DNA of 64,000 nt from an uncultured Chloroflexota bacterium (GTDB taxonomy: Bacteria > Chloroflexota > UBA11872), in NCBI GenBank assembly GCA_958296175.1, contig OY282448.1, positions 310,001-374,000 of the forward strand, given 5' to 3'. The stretch's first letter is position 1; every line of letters starts with the position of its first letter. Positions 18,210 through 26,188 of this stretch are shown here, one piece after another. The notes under the pieces are model-generated. The model was given only the letters and a program-made list of their open reading frames with translations. It was not told where the DNA came from and ran no database searches. A program made the translations under genes and the position numbers.

Positions 18210-20176
18210 ACGGACGCCTCGGTGGGGCGCGGGACCGCTGCCCCGCAGCGCTTGAGGTAGACCAGCAGGCCGGCGACGTCGGCCGGGGTCACGCCCTCCA
18301 GCCGGGCGGCCTGGCCGACGGTGGCGGGGCGGAAGCGTTCCAGACGCTGGCGCGCTTCGGTGCGCAGCGCGCGCAGGGCCAGATAGTCCAGGTCGGCGGG
18401 AATCTCGTGGTGCTCCATCGCCGCCGCGCGGCGCACCTGCGCCTCCTGCTGGCGGATATAGCCCGCGTATTTGACCTCGAACTCCACGTGCGCGGCGGCC
18501 GCGGGCGGCGGGGCGGGCTGGCCGCTGAGCTCCGCGATGAGCTCGCAGGTCATGCCCGTGCGCGCCAGCAGCTCCAGGCCGCGCGTGGTTTGGCGCAGCG
18601 GGGCCAGCTCCAGCCCGCGCAGGCGGCGGTCCACCGCCGGCGCGGGGCGCACGCGCAGATCCCGCAGCCAGTCGGTCGTCTGGCGCGCGTGCCGCCGCCG
18701 CCGCCGCACGCCGGCCAGCCGGCGGTCCGAGGCCAGCCCCAGCGAATGCCCCAGCTCCGTCAGGCGCAGGTCGGCGCTGTCGTGGCGCAGCAGCAGGCGG
18801 TACTCCGCGCGCGAGGTGTGCAGGCGGTAAGGCTCGGTCAGCTCGCTGGTCACCAGATCGTCGATCATCACGCCGACATAGGCCTGCGCCCGTCCCAGAA
18901 CCACCGGCGCCTCGCCCCAGGCGCGGCGCGCGGCGTTGACGCCGGCCATCAGCCCCTGTGCGGCGGCCTCCTCGTAGCCGGTCGTGCCGTTGATCTGGCC
19001 GGCCAGAAACAGCCGGCGCGCGGCGCGCACCTCCAGCGAACGCTCCAGCTGCCGCGGGTGCACGAAGTCGTATTCCACCGCATAGCCGGGCCGCAGCACC
19101 TCGGCCCGTTCCAGCCCGGGAATCGAGCGGATCATGGCCGCCTGCACGTCCGGCGGCAGGCTGGTGTTGGCGCCTTGCACGTACACCTCGTGCGTGCGGA
19201 ACCCCTCCGGCTCCAGGAACAGCGCGTGCGCGTCCTTGGCGGCAAAGCGCACGACTTTGTCCTCGATGGACGGGCAGTAGCGCGGGCCCGCCGCCGTGAT
19301 GGCGCCGTTGAACATGGGCGCGCGGTGCAGGTTGGCGCGAATGAGCTCGTGCGTGGCCGGCGTGGTGTGCACCTGGTAACAGGCCATCTGCGTGCGCCAC
19401 GTGCGCGCGGGCACGTGCGGATAGACCGGGTCGGGGCGCTGCTCGAACCACTCGGACGGCGGCGGCGGGTCGAAACTGAACCACAGCGGTTCCGCGCTGC
19501 CGTGCTGCACGCGCGCGCGGCGGAAGTCGATGCTGCCGGCCGCCAGCCGCGGGGGCGTGCCGGTCTTGAGGCGGCCCATGTCCAGCCCGGCGCGCTGCAA
19601 GTCCTGCGCCAGCGCCGTGGCCGGCGGTTCGCCGCGGCGCCCGCCCGCCGCCGTCCGCCCGCCCATGACGATGCGGCCCTGCAGGAAGGTGCCAGTGGTC
19701 AGCACGGTGGCGCGCGCGCGCAGCTCGCCGCCCGCGCGCGTGCGCACGCCCTCCACCCGCCAGCCGGGCGCGCCGCCGCTCCGCTGCGGCGTCCAGATCA
19801 GCCCCGTAACGTGCGCCTGCACGAGCTCCAGGCCGTCCTGCGCCTCCAAGACCCGCCGCATCAGCGCGCCGTAAGCCTGTTTGTCGCACTGCGCCCGCAG
19901 CGCGCGCACGGCTGGGCCTTTGCTGGTGTTCAATTCGCGGATTTGGATGTGCGTGCGGTCGGCGTGGCGGCCCATCTCGCCGCCAAGCGCGTCGATCTCG
20001 CGCACCAGATTCCCCTTGGCCGGCCCGCCGATGGAAGGGTTGCAAGGCATCTGCGCCGTGGTGGCCAGGTTGGTGCTCACCAGAGCCGTGCGCCGCCCCA
20101 TGCGCGCCGCCGCCAGTGCCGCCTCGCAGCCCGCATGCCCCGCGCCCACCACCAGCACGTCGAACGTCGTTCGCAT
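18206..20176 (-). CDS. mnmG: tRNA uridine-5-carboxymethylaminomethyl modification enzyme MnmG
   Basis: The 656-residue flavoprotein works with MnmE to place cmnm5 groups on wobble U34 of tRNAs. The FAD-binding GAGHAGCEAA is at residues 11-20. The family signatures GGPAKGNLVREIDALGG, then GRLKTGTPPR and GLMAGVNAA are present, as is the helical C-terminal MnmE-binding region. The ATG at 20176 gives MRTTFDVLVVG, the normal MnmG N-terminus; longer frames add 24 unrelated residues. mnmE is not in the window. Confidence 0.96.
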   Translation of the reverse strand: MRTTFDVLVVGAGHAGCEAALAAARMGRRTALVSTNLATTAQMPCNPSIGGPAKGNLVREIDALGGEMGRHADRTHIQIRELNTSKGPAVRALRAQCDKQAYGALMRRVLEAQDGLELVQAHVTGLIWTPQRSGGAPGWRVEGVRTRAGGELRARATVLTTGTFLQGRIVMGGRTAAGGRRGEPPATALAQDLQRAGLDMGRLKTGTPPRLAAGSIDFRRARVQHGSAEPLWFSFDPPPPSEWFEQRPDPVYPHVPARTWRTQMACYQVHTTPATHELIRANLHRAPMFNGAITAAGPRYCPSIEDKVVRFAAKDAHALFLEPEGFRTHEVYVQGANTSLPPDVQAAMIRSIPGLERAEVLRPGYAVEYDFVHPRQLERSLEVRAARRLFLAGQINGTTGYEEAAAQGLMAGVNAARRAWGEAPVVLGRAQAYVGVMIDDLVTSELTEPYRLHTSRAEYRLLLRHDSADLRLTELGHSLGLASDRRLAGVRRRRRHARQTTDWLRDLRVRPAPAVDRRLRGLELAPLRQTTRGLELLARTGMTCELIAELSGQPAPPPAAAAHVEFEVKYAGYIRQQEAQVRRAAAMEHHEIPADLDYLALRALRTEARQRLERFRPATVGQAARLEGVTPADVAGLLVYLKRCGAAVPRPTEASV

Positions 20177-20333
20177 ACCAGGCACATTACCCCGGCCGCG
20201 GCGGGACCGACCCTGAACATGGATGGGCAGGATGGGCAGGATATGCATGTCCCCGGCGCGGGCGCGGGGAACGAAGGCGGCGCGGCCGCGTCTGGTGACT
20301 GATACTTAGGAAACGCCCTGCGCGACGCTGCCT

Positions 20334-20741
20334 ATGCCCGACCACGAAACCGACGACGACCAGTACACCCTGGACGAAGCCAACGCCATACTGCCGGAAG
20401 TGCGCGAGGTCGTGAGCAGCCTGCAGCGCGTCTGGCTGGCCGCCGAACCCGAGCGGCGCGCGTTCGAACGCGCCCAGGCCTCCAACCAGTCGCACGTGGA
20501 CGTGAGCCTGGTGCACCAGGCGCTGATCGCGGCGCTCTGGGATGTGCAGCCGCTGGTCGCCTGGCTGCGCGCCCGCGCCATCGTGCTGCGCGACCCCGCC
20601 ACCGGCCTGATCGACTTCCCCTCCCACCTGGACGGCGAAGACATCTTCCTCTGCTGGCGCCTGGGCGAAGGCCAAATCGACTACTGGCACGGAACCGACG
20701 AAGGCTACGACAACCGCAAACCCCTGCCGCCAGACGTCTGA
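20334..20741 (+). CDS. DUF2203 family protein
   Basis: The 135-residue protein has the complete DUF2203 pattern: YTLDEANAILPEVREVV near the N-terminus, VQPLVAW in the centre, and GLIDFPS, LCWRLGEGQIDYWH and NRKPLP at the end. Its biochemical role is unknown. The C-terminal His and Cys residues are conserved in the family and could bind metal. It is monocistronic and followed by a GC-rich gap containing dyad symmetry. Confidence 0.9.
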   Translation: MPDHETDDDQYTLDEANAILPEVREVVSSLQRVWLAAEPERRAFERAQASNQSHVDVSLVHQALIAALWDVQPLVAWLRARAIVLRDPATGLIDFPSHLDGEDIFLCWRLGEGQIDYWHGTDEGYDNRKPLPPDV

Positions 20742-20874
20742 GCCGCCGCCCCGCCGCCGCGGACGATCCGCCGCGGCTCCACGTCGAGCCCGCGGCGGCG
20801 GCTCGTACGCCGCGCGCCGCGGGCGTTTGACAGCAGGCGGTACAATTGGCCCAGCCAACTGCGACAGGTGGGAA

Positions 20875-21153
20875 ATGGACGTCAGAAGCGCCGTGCAAGA
20901 TGCGCGCGCGTATCTCTATGAACTCTTCCAAGACGAAGAGATCAGCGACGTTGGCCTGGAAGAGGTCGTGTTCGACGACAAGGCCAACGAATGGAACATA
21001 ACCCTGGGGTTCTCCAGACCCTGGGAGCAGGAATCCGCCATTGCCTATGAATTGGACCCCAAAAGTTTCCGCGCGTACAAGGTCATTCGAATTGGTGACG
21101 ACGGGACCATTAAGTCTCTGACGGATCGCGTCTTGCCAGCGTTGCGGAGCTAA
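20875..21153 (+). CDS. Conserved 92-residue protein paired with a PIN-domain gene
   Basis: The protein starts at ATG 20875 (MDVRSAVQDARAYLYELF) and shows a VVFDD-NEWNITLGFSRPWEQ core. This looks like a small alpha/beta fold found beside PIN genes. Its stop overlaps the start of the next gene (TAATG), so the pair is translationally coupled. The two genes are clearly less GC-rich than their surroundings, suggesting recent acquisition. An antitoxin-like or regulatory partner role is inferred from pairing and size only. A TACAAT box lies at 20841-20846. Confidence 0.7.
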   Translation: MDVRSAVQDARAYLYELFQDEEISDVGLEEVVFDDKANEWNITLGFSRPWEQESAIAYELDPKSFRAYKVIRIGDDGTIKSLTDRVLPALRS

Positions 21154-21226
21154 TGCCTCGTTGGAATAGTCAGGATGGGGAGCTACTAGAATCGCGTCTT
21201 GCCCGCGTTGCGGAGCGAATGCCTCG
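21125..21226 (+). repeat. Imperfect 36-bp direct duplication at the PIN gene start
   Basis: Positions 21125-21160 and 21191-21226 differ at only two of 36 bases; the period is 66 bp. In the first copy TAATG gives the stop of the 92-residue gene and the ATG of the PIN gene. In the second copy the same place reads GAATG, so translation continues through an in-frame ATG. The duplication therefore added 22 residues to the N-terminus of the PIN protein. Confidence 0.88.
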
Positions 21227-21680
21227 GAACGGATTCTTCATCGACGCAAACCTGCTCGTGCTCTTCACTGTGGGCACTGTAGACCGAGAGCTGATCGCCA
21301 AGCACCGACGGCTGCGAGAGTTTACAGCGGACGACTATCATCTGTTGCTGTACTTGATTCGTCGGGTAGAGCACGTGTTCGTTACGCCCAACACGCTCAC
21401 CGAGACGTCCAACTTGCTTGGGCAACACGGAGAACCCGAGCGGTCCCGATTCTTCCGCGCGCTTCGATTCATCATCGAAAAGAGCAAGGAAATCGTGATC
21501 AGCAGCGCGGCCGCGGCGACCAACAGTGCGTTCACACGGCTCGGCCTCGCCGACGCCGCGCTCTTGGAAGCCGTCACCGAGGAAACTCCGCTAGTTACCG
21601 TAGACCTCGATCTCTATCTGGCGGCAGTATCCAAAGGGTCGGATACGGCAATCAACTTTACGCATCTTCGGCCACTGTAG
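21153..21680 (+). CDS. PIN-like domain protein (putative toxin/RNase)
   Basis: The 175-residue protein begins with a duplicated segment and reaches the PIN fold at FFIDANLLVLF (Asp31). Further acidic positions match a PIN metal site: TLTETSNLL, LGLADAALLEA and LVTVDLDLY. PIN proteins cleave RNA and are commonly toxins of paired modules. Upstream coupling to the 92-residue protein, low GC and a neighbouring defence-type operon fit a mobile or defence module. The original start was probably ATG 21219 (MPRNGFF) before the 66-bp duplication. Confidence 0.8.
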   Translation: MPRWNSQDGELLESRLARVAERMPRNGFFIDANLLVLFTVGTVDRELIAKHRRLREFTADDYHLLLYLIRRVEHVFVTPNTLTETSNLLGQHGEPERSRFFRALRFIIEKSKEIVISSAAAATNSAFTRLGLADAALLEAVTEETPLVTVDLDLYLAAVSKGSDTAINFTHLRPL

Positions 21681-21757
21681 GCGTCCGCCGCCGTCCGGGC
21701 GCGCCGACCCAGCCCTTCGGGTCTGCGGCGGCGAACTCGCGGCGGCGCGCCGTGGGT

Positions 21758-22147
21758 TTACTTTGGGTGGGGGGTGGGGTGTGGGGGGAGGGTGCGGTTG
21801 GTTTTGGGGCGCCAGGCTTGGATCAGGGCGGTCTCCAGGCGGCGGGTCTCGGCGGTGTTCTGGGTGAACGCCACCGAGAACTCGACCAGGTCCTGAAACA
21901 GGCGCAGGCGCCGCTGGAGTTCGGGGTTGGTTTCGTCGGCCAGGTGCTGCAGGAGGCGGCGGCGCAGGCAGGTGGTGGACATGCCCAGGTAGAGATGCTC
22001 GTGTCCGCCTTCGGGTTCGGCCGGCAGCCAGAGCGCGTACAGGCCGCGGCGGCCGCGCGGCAGCCGCCGCACCTCCGCGCGGGTGAACGGCCGCAGGTCC
22101 TGCTCCAGCTGATATTTGGCCGCGAAGGGCGTCAGCTCGCGCGTCAC
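21758..22147 (-). CDS. GIY-YIG-type nuclease domain protein
   Basis: The 129-residue protein carries GLY at residues 35-37 and YLG at 53-55, the GIY-YIG pair. An Arg-rich helix (CLRRRLLQHL) follows, then a later Glu and Asn in RRLETALIQAWRPKTN at the usual spacing. This is the full catalytic set of a minimal GIY-YIG nuclease fold. It has no extra DNA-binding domain. It lies 84 bp downstream of the DUF1156 methylase on the same strand and is the only obvious nuclease-fold protein of the operon apart from the HEPN-like domain. Confidence 0.82.
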   Translation of the reverse strand: MTRELTPFAAKYQLEQDLRPFTRAEVRRLPRGRRGLYALWLPAEPEGGHEHLYLGMSTTCLRRRLLQHLADETNPELQRRLRLFQDLVEFSVAFTQNTAETRRLETALIQAWRPKTNRTLPPHPTPHPK

Positions 22148-22231
22148 CGCAGGCTCGGGCGGCGGGCGGGCGTCCGCGGTTCGACAGGCTCGGGATGGAC
22201 GGTGCGGCCGACCCGACCAGGCGCGAATGGC

Positions 22232-25065
22232 TCAAACATCCATCTCGGTCTGTTCCGGCGCCTCGGCCAGGCTCTGCGCTTTTTCGCGAATGGCGGTCCA
22301 GGAGGTGACGAGGGTATTGAAGACATAGGCGTTGGCCGAGTCGCCGGCGCGGTCGTCGTGGTTGTAGAGAATGCGCGCCAGCCGCTCGGCGGCGTCGGCG
22401 GCTGCGCCGCTCAGCATCGGAACCACTTCCGCTGCGCCCTGGACGCCCCCGCCGTGCTCGCCGGGCAGCATGTGCCAGGCCATGCGCATGCAGCCTTCCC
22501 AGGCCGTAATGCTGCCCAGGCGCCGCGGTCGGTCGGGGCCGTAGTCGTCCAGCGGCAGCAGCCGCACCAGGCCGCGTTCCGCGGTCAGCAGCCCGGCGGC
22601 GTCCAGGTCGTCCACGGCCACGTTCTTGGCCTGGGACAGCACTTCGGCCTCGCCGTAGGGACCTTCGCGGTAGCCGTGCTGCTGGCGCCAGGCCAGGCAG
22701 AAGCGCGTCGGGGCGTCCAGGCTGCCTTCCTGCTGTTGGTCGTAATCGGCGATGGCCTGGTTGACGGCGGCCAGCGCATTGCGCACGGTCACCAGCTGGC
22801 CGCCGAGGGTCTCCACGCGCTGGAAGCGGGAGTAGACCTGCATGCCCGGCCCGATGGCCGCCTGCGCCAGGTCGGTGGGCGCAATGTGCCCCTCGCGGGT
22901 GAGCTGGTCCAGCGCCGGCGGCAGGTCGCGCGCCAGTTCGTCCCGAAACTGGCGGCTCGTCGCAACGGGAGCGTCCGCCGCCCGCGGGCGGCAGACCAGC
23001 ACGACAGAGGAGGCCAGCGTGTTGGTTCCCCGCGCATTCGAGCGCTCGGTGAGCTCGGTGCGCATGGGCCAGGTACCCACAATCTGAAAGCCGGCCGCAA
23101 CCACGGCGTTCAGCATGGTTTCCCAACCGGTGGAGGTCCGTCCCTCGCGCTCCTCCTGCTGCTGCTTGTAGGCGTAGAAGATGGACGAGGGAAACTCGTC
23201 GGAGCATCGTTCCCGCATCCGGCGCATTGCCCCGCTCAGCAAGGCTTCGAACCGTTGTCTGGGATCTTGGAACCGAGGTCCGGCGATCATTTCTTCGACT
23301 TTGGGCGTCACGATCCCCGAAAAAAGATCTGGGTGGATGCCGCGGAGCAAAGGGCGCAACCACACGTAGAAGAAGTCCGACAGTTGCGCGTAGCTGATGT
23401 TGTCGTAGTACGGCGGGTCGGTCACGATGACCGTTCCGTTTCCAGCGTGAGTTGTGGTGGATGCGTCCGCCTGCCAAGCCTTAGCCTCGCTCGTATCGGC
23501 GGTCAACCGCTCAACGACCTTAGCAACCCACTGGATATGCGCCATCCAGTTTCCAGTCGAGTTGGAGAACGGGTTGCCCTCGGCGAAATCATAAATCATT
23601 GGAATCGCTTGACGCGCGAAAACTCCGGTGACTTTGTCACCGGAGTTGTGCCATCTTGAAAAACTGCTCCACATATCAGCTCCGCGACCAATAGCAAGGG
23701 ATAAGTATGTAAACACAGTTTTAGCATAAGTTTCTGATGCTTCATGCGTAGTTATCTTGTTGGAGACTTCTGTCAGCAACACATCGCTCAGCGTAGTAAG
23801 CACGGTCAGCTGTCTATCAGTGAAAAGTTGGCTCCAATGCGTGATTCCGTACCCACGACCGCTGACAAGGTCAGCGGTCGTGGGCATTTTTGTTCTGGTA
23901 CGAAATTAAAATCTGGTTTTGCCGCCGCCGCCGCGTCGACGTGCGCATCCGTGGGCGAAAGAAACACGCGCTTGCGATAGCCCTCCGCGACGACCGCCGT
24001 CATTTGTTCGCCGATATTGCCGGCCTTGCCCTGCTCGCGGACATAGGCCAGCGGAGCGGTGGCGGCGCACGCGACGCACGTTGCGCCGTGACGGTCGACG
24101 GTGCCCCCGTCTGGCACACCCTCGGCGTGGTCTTGCACCACGAACGCCATCGTCTTGGCCTCGCGGTCGACGACCGGCCGCGTCCAGTGCTCGTTGCCTT
24201 TCTTCTTGGACAACTGGAAGGTCTTCATCAGCGGCATGCGCAGGCCGCAGGCGGGGTTGGGGCAGGGAATGGTGCGCGCCCAGAGCCAGGCGATGACGGT
24301 AGCTTCGGTTCCGTCGGGGAGCGTGGCCGGGGGATAGAGATGGCCGATGCGCTCGTAGGCCTCGTCACGCATCCAGCGGCCGTAGTAGCGGATGTCGTCG
24401 GCCAGCCCGGCCGCGCCGCGCCAGGCCACGCGCTTTGCCGTGCGTCCTTTGCCTATGGTCATGCTCTTTTGGTCGGCGTCGGGATTGACGGGCGGCTGGT
24501 CTCTGAACTTGGGCGGCAGCTCGATGAGGGCTTTGTTGATGAGCACGGCCACGGGGTTGAGGTCGGAGGCGGCGGCGCGCAGCCCCAGGCGCTGGGCTTC
24601 CAGCGGGATGGAACCGCCGCCGGCGAAGGGGTCGTGCAGCGGCGGCGCGTGGTCACGCAGATAGGCCAGCACGTCCTCAGGCTCTGTGGGCGCGGGTTCG
24701 CCGCGGCCGCGCGCCAGCGAGCGCGCGACCTCGAAACGGGCTTCGCGCATCACCTCCCGCGCCTCGGGCCGCCGCTCGTCGGTGTGTTCCCACTCGATCA
24801 TGCGGCGGATGACGTCGTGCAGATGCTCGCGTTCGTCTATCTGGTCTTGCTCCGTCGGGAACACTTTGGGCCAGGCCGAGGGGTCGTCCACCAGGCTGGC
24901 AAATATCACGGCGCGGCAGGCGGCCAGCGGCCGCCGCGCCCAATACATGTGCAGCGTGGACGGGTGCCCGTGCCGGATGGACTTCTCGCGCTTGGATTCG
25001 GCGTTGATGTCGTCCAACGGCAGATCGACTTCGATCAGCTTGCGGCGGCGGACGCTCGGGCTCAT
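22232..25065 (-). CDS. DUF1156 adenine-specific DNA methylase, interrupted by a frameshift
   Basis: Two overlapping frames together encode one large methylase. The upstream part (25065 to 23806) starts MSPSVRRRKLIEVDLP. It has the DUF1156 N-terminus (HPSTLHMYWARRPLAACRA), the SAM motif DPFAGGGSIPLEAQ and a Zn-ribbon (CPNPACG, later CVAC). The downstream part (23887 to 22232) resumes at PTTADLVSGRGYGITHW and contains the catalytic motif TDPPYYDN and a long helical C-terminus. Family proteins are continuous over this junction. The switch happens at an A5 tract (minus strand, 23891-23887), directly followed by a perfect 15-bp hairpin. The cause could be a disabling mutation, a sequencing error, or recoding. 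The product would methylate adenine in DNA, the self-marking part of a defence operon. Confidence 0.85.
23852..23884 (-). other. Perfect 15-bp hairpin inside the methylase frameshift
   Basis: On the plus strand 23852-23866 is the exact reverse complement of 23870-23884 with a 3-nt loop. In the mRNA it begins 2 nt after an A5 run (23891-23887), where the upper frame reads CAA AAA. A lysine tRNA could re-pair one base back on this tract. Both reading frames are open through the hairpin, and the upper frame stops at 23806. Confidence 0.9.
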
Positions 25066-25232
25066 GCGCCGCCGCCGGCGCACGCCTGCCGCGTGCGTGC
25101 CGAATCCCCAGCCCCTCGGCACAGGCGCTCGATTCCGCGCAGCCGCTCTTTCAGGGCCTGGCAGTCGCCGCCGTCGTTGTCTCGCAGCACCACGAACCTG
25201 ACGCCGGGCGTGCGCCGGCGTGACGCTGTCAT
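25062..25232 (-). pseudogene. DUF4276 remnant (56 codons)
   Basis: A short frame with ATGA overlaps at both ends encodes TPGVRFVVLRDNDGGDCQALK within 56 residues. That string matches the central core of DUF4276 proteins, which are normally about 200 residues and often accompany AAA ATPases. The N-terminal third and the whole C-terminal part are missing. The start overlaps the stop of the DUF2335 gene, and the stop overlaps the ATG of the methylase. It may therefore still be translated as a linker ORF, but as a DUF4276 protein it is a fragment. Confidence 0.55.
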
Positions 25233-25780
25233 TCGCGCGGGAGTTCGGGGGCGGCGGGCGGGTCCTCGGGTTCCGCGGGTTCCGCGGCGACGTCGATCGT
25301 GGGGCGGAGGGTGTCCCGCAGGCGCGCCGCCCGCTCTCGGCTCCGGTTCTGAGTTCCATGGACGAAGACGCCGGCGAGCGAGACGATGGTCGCCAGCGCG
25401 GTGGCGATGCCAAACCACTGCTGTCCCTGCGCGGCGAGCACCCCGGCGACCACAATCGCGGCCAGTGCGACGAAGCCCCCGACGAACAACCCAGCCATGC
25501 TTCGCCGCGCCTCGTGCTGGACGACGCTCGTCTCGAGCGCTTGGCGATGCGCCTGTTGGCGCTCGGCCTCGGCCATGATTCGGTCGGCCAACCCTGGCAA
25601 GACGTCTTCGTAGTGAGCCAGCGCCTCGGGCGGTGGAATGGGGCCTGCGTACAGCGACGCACGTACGGCTCTCACGACCTGCGCTCGCTCGGAGGAATGC
25701 GTGGATGCTGGAAGGTCTTCGCCGGACGAGTCCGCCGCTCGCCCGCGGCGCGGCTCCGCCTCGTCTTCGGCTTCAGTCAC
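25229..25780 (-). CDS. DUF2335 membrane protein
   Basis: The 183-residue protein has a soluble N-terminal half with the DUF2335 signature IPPPEALAHYEDVLPGLADR and a helix around MAEAERQQAHRQALE. Two membrane segments follow between residues about 95 and 145, then a charged Pro/Glu tail. Function is unknown; the family is common in mobile regions. The GTG start comes 1 nt after the stop of the 85-residue gene, so they are co-translated. It may be the membrane component of the operon, although independent cargo is possible. Confidence 0.8.
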   Translation of the reverse strand: MTEAEDEAEPRRGRAADSSGEDLPASTHSSERAQVVRAVRASLYAGPIPPPEALAHYEDVLPGLADRIMAEAERQQAHRQALETSVVQHEARRSMAGLFVGGFVALAAIVVAGVLAAQGQQWFGIATALATIVSLAGVFVHGTQNRSRERAARLRDTLRPTIDVAAEPAEPEDPPAAPELPRE

Positions 25781-25781
25781 G

Positions 25782-26039
25782 TCAGTTCGGCTTGGCCGCC
25801 GGGCGCCTCAATCGTTGGTGCTTGGGGAGCGTGCCATCGTAGGTTTCGATCGCCGCCCACATGTCGTCGCCGACCGCCAGCCAGTCGCTCCAGAGGGCCA
25901 GCGTGTCGGCCTGGGCGGGCGTGTTGGCCGTGTTGTACTCGGTCAGCGTGCCGCCGAAGTCCAGAAGGCTCGCAACGCCGCCAAGAAGCGAGGGGCGCGC
26001 GAACAGGTACGCGGCCCGCATCTTCGTCGGGTCAGTCAT
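25782..26039 (-). CDS. Conserved 85-residue protein upstream of DUF2335
   Basis: The protein starts at ATG 26039 with MTDPTKMRAAYLFARPSLLG. It shows an ARPSLLGGVASLLDFGG - LTEYN - DWLAVGDD pattern that looks like a conserved small family rather than noise. GGAGAGG precedes the start by 5 nt. It is directly followed by the DUF2335 gene (1-nt gap), so these two form a unit. Function is unknown. A 150-bp gap separates it from the DUF499 gene. Confidence 0.68.
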   Translation of the reverse strand: MTDPTKMRAAYLFARPSLLGGVASLLDFGGTLTEYNTANTPAQADTLALWSDWLAVGDDMWAAIETYDGTLPKHQRLRRPAAKPN

Positions 26040-26188
26040 CGGAGAGGTCTCATCGCCTGGCTCGCGTCCGAGTATAGCGGATGCGTCGACCGTCGGCCGC
26101 CCAGCACGCGCCACCCTCGGCCGCGAGCTTCTGGACGCCCCGCGGGTAGTCCGCCTGCGACGGTGACGGCGGCGGGCGCGTTGCTGTT

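Noticed and set aside
20742..20826. Intrinsic terminator after the DUF2203 gene
   Set aside because: GC-rich dyads are present but no T-run follows, and dyads of this kind are common by chance at this GC content.
20827..20846. TTGACA and TACAAT as a sigma-70 promoter for the PIN module
   Set aside because: The hexamers are only 8 bp apart, too close for one promoter; only the TACAAT box is plausible.
23852..23891. Classical programmed -1 frameshift site in the methylase
   Set aside because: As a firm call: the heptamer is not X-XXY-YYZ and the hairpin starts only 2 nt after the tract, closer than usual stimulators. It is kept as one of several explanations.
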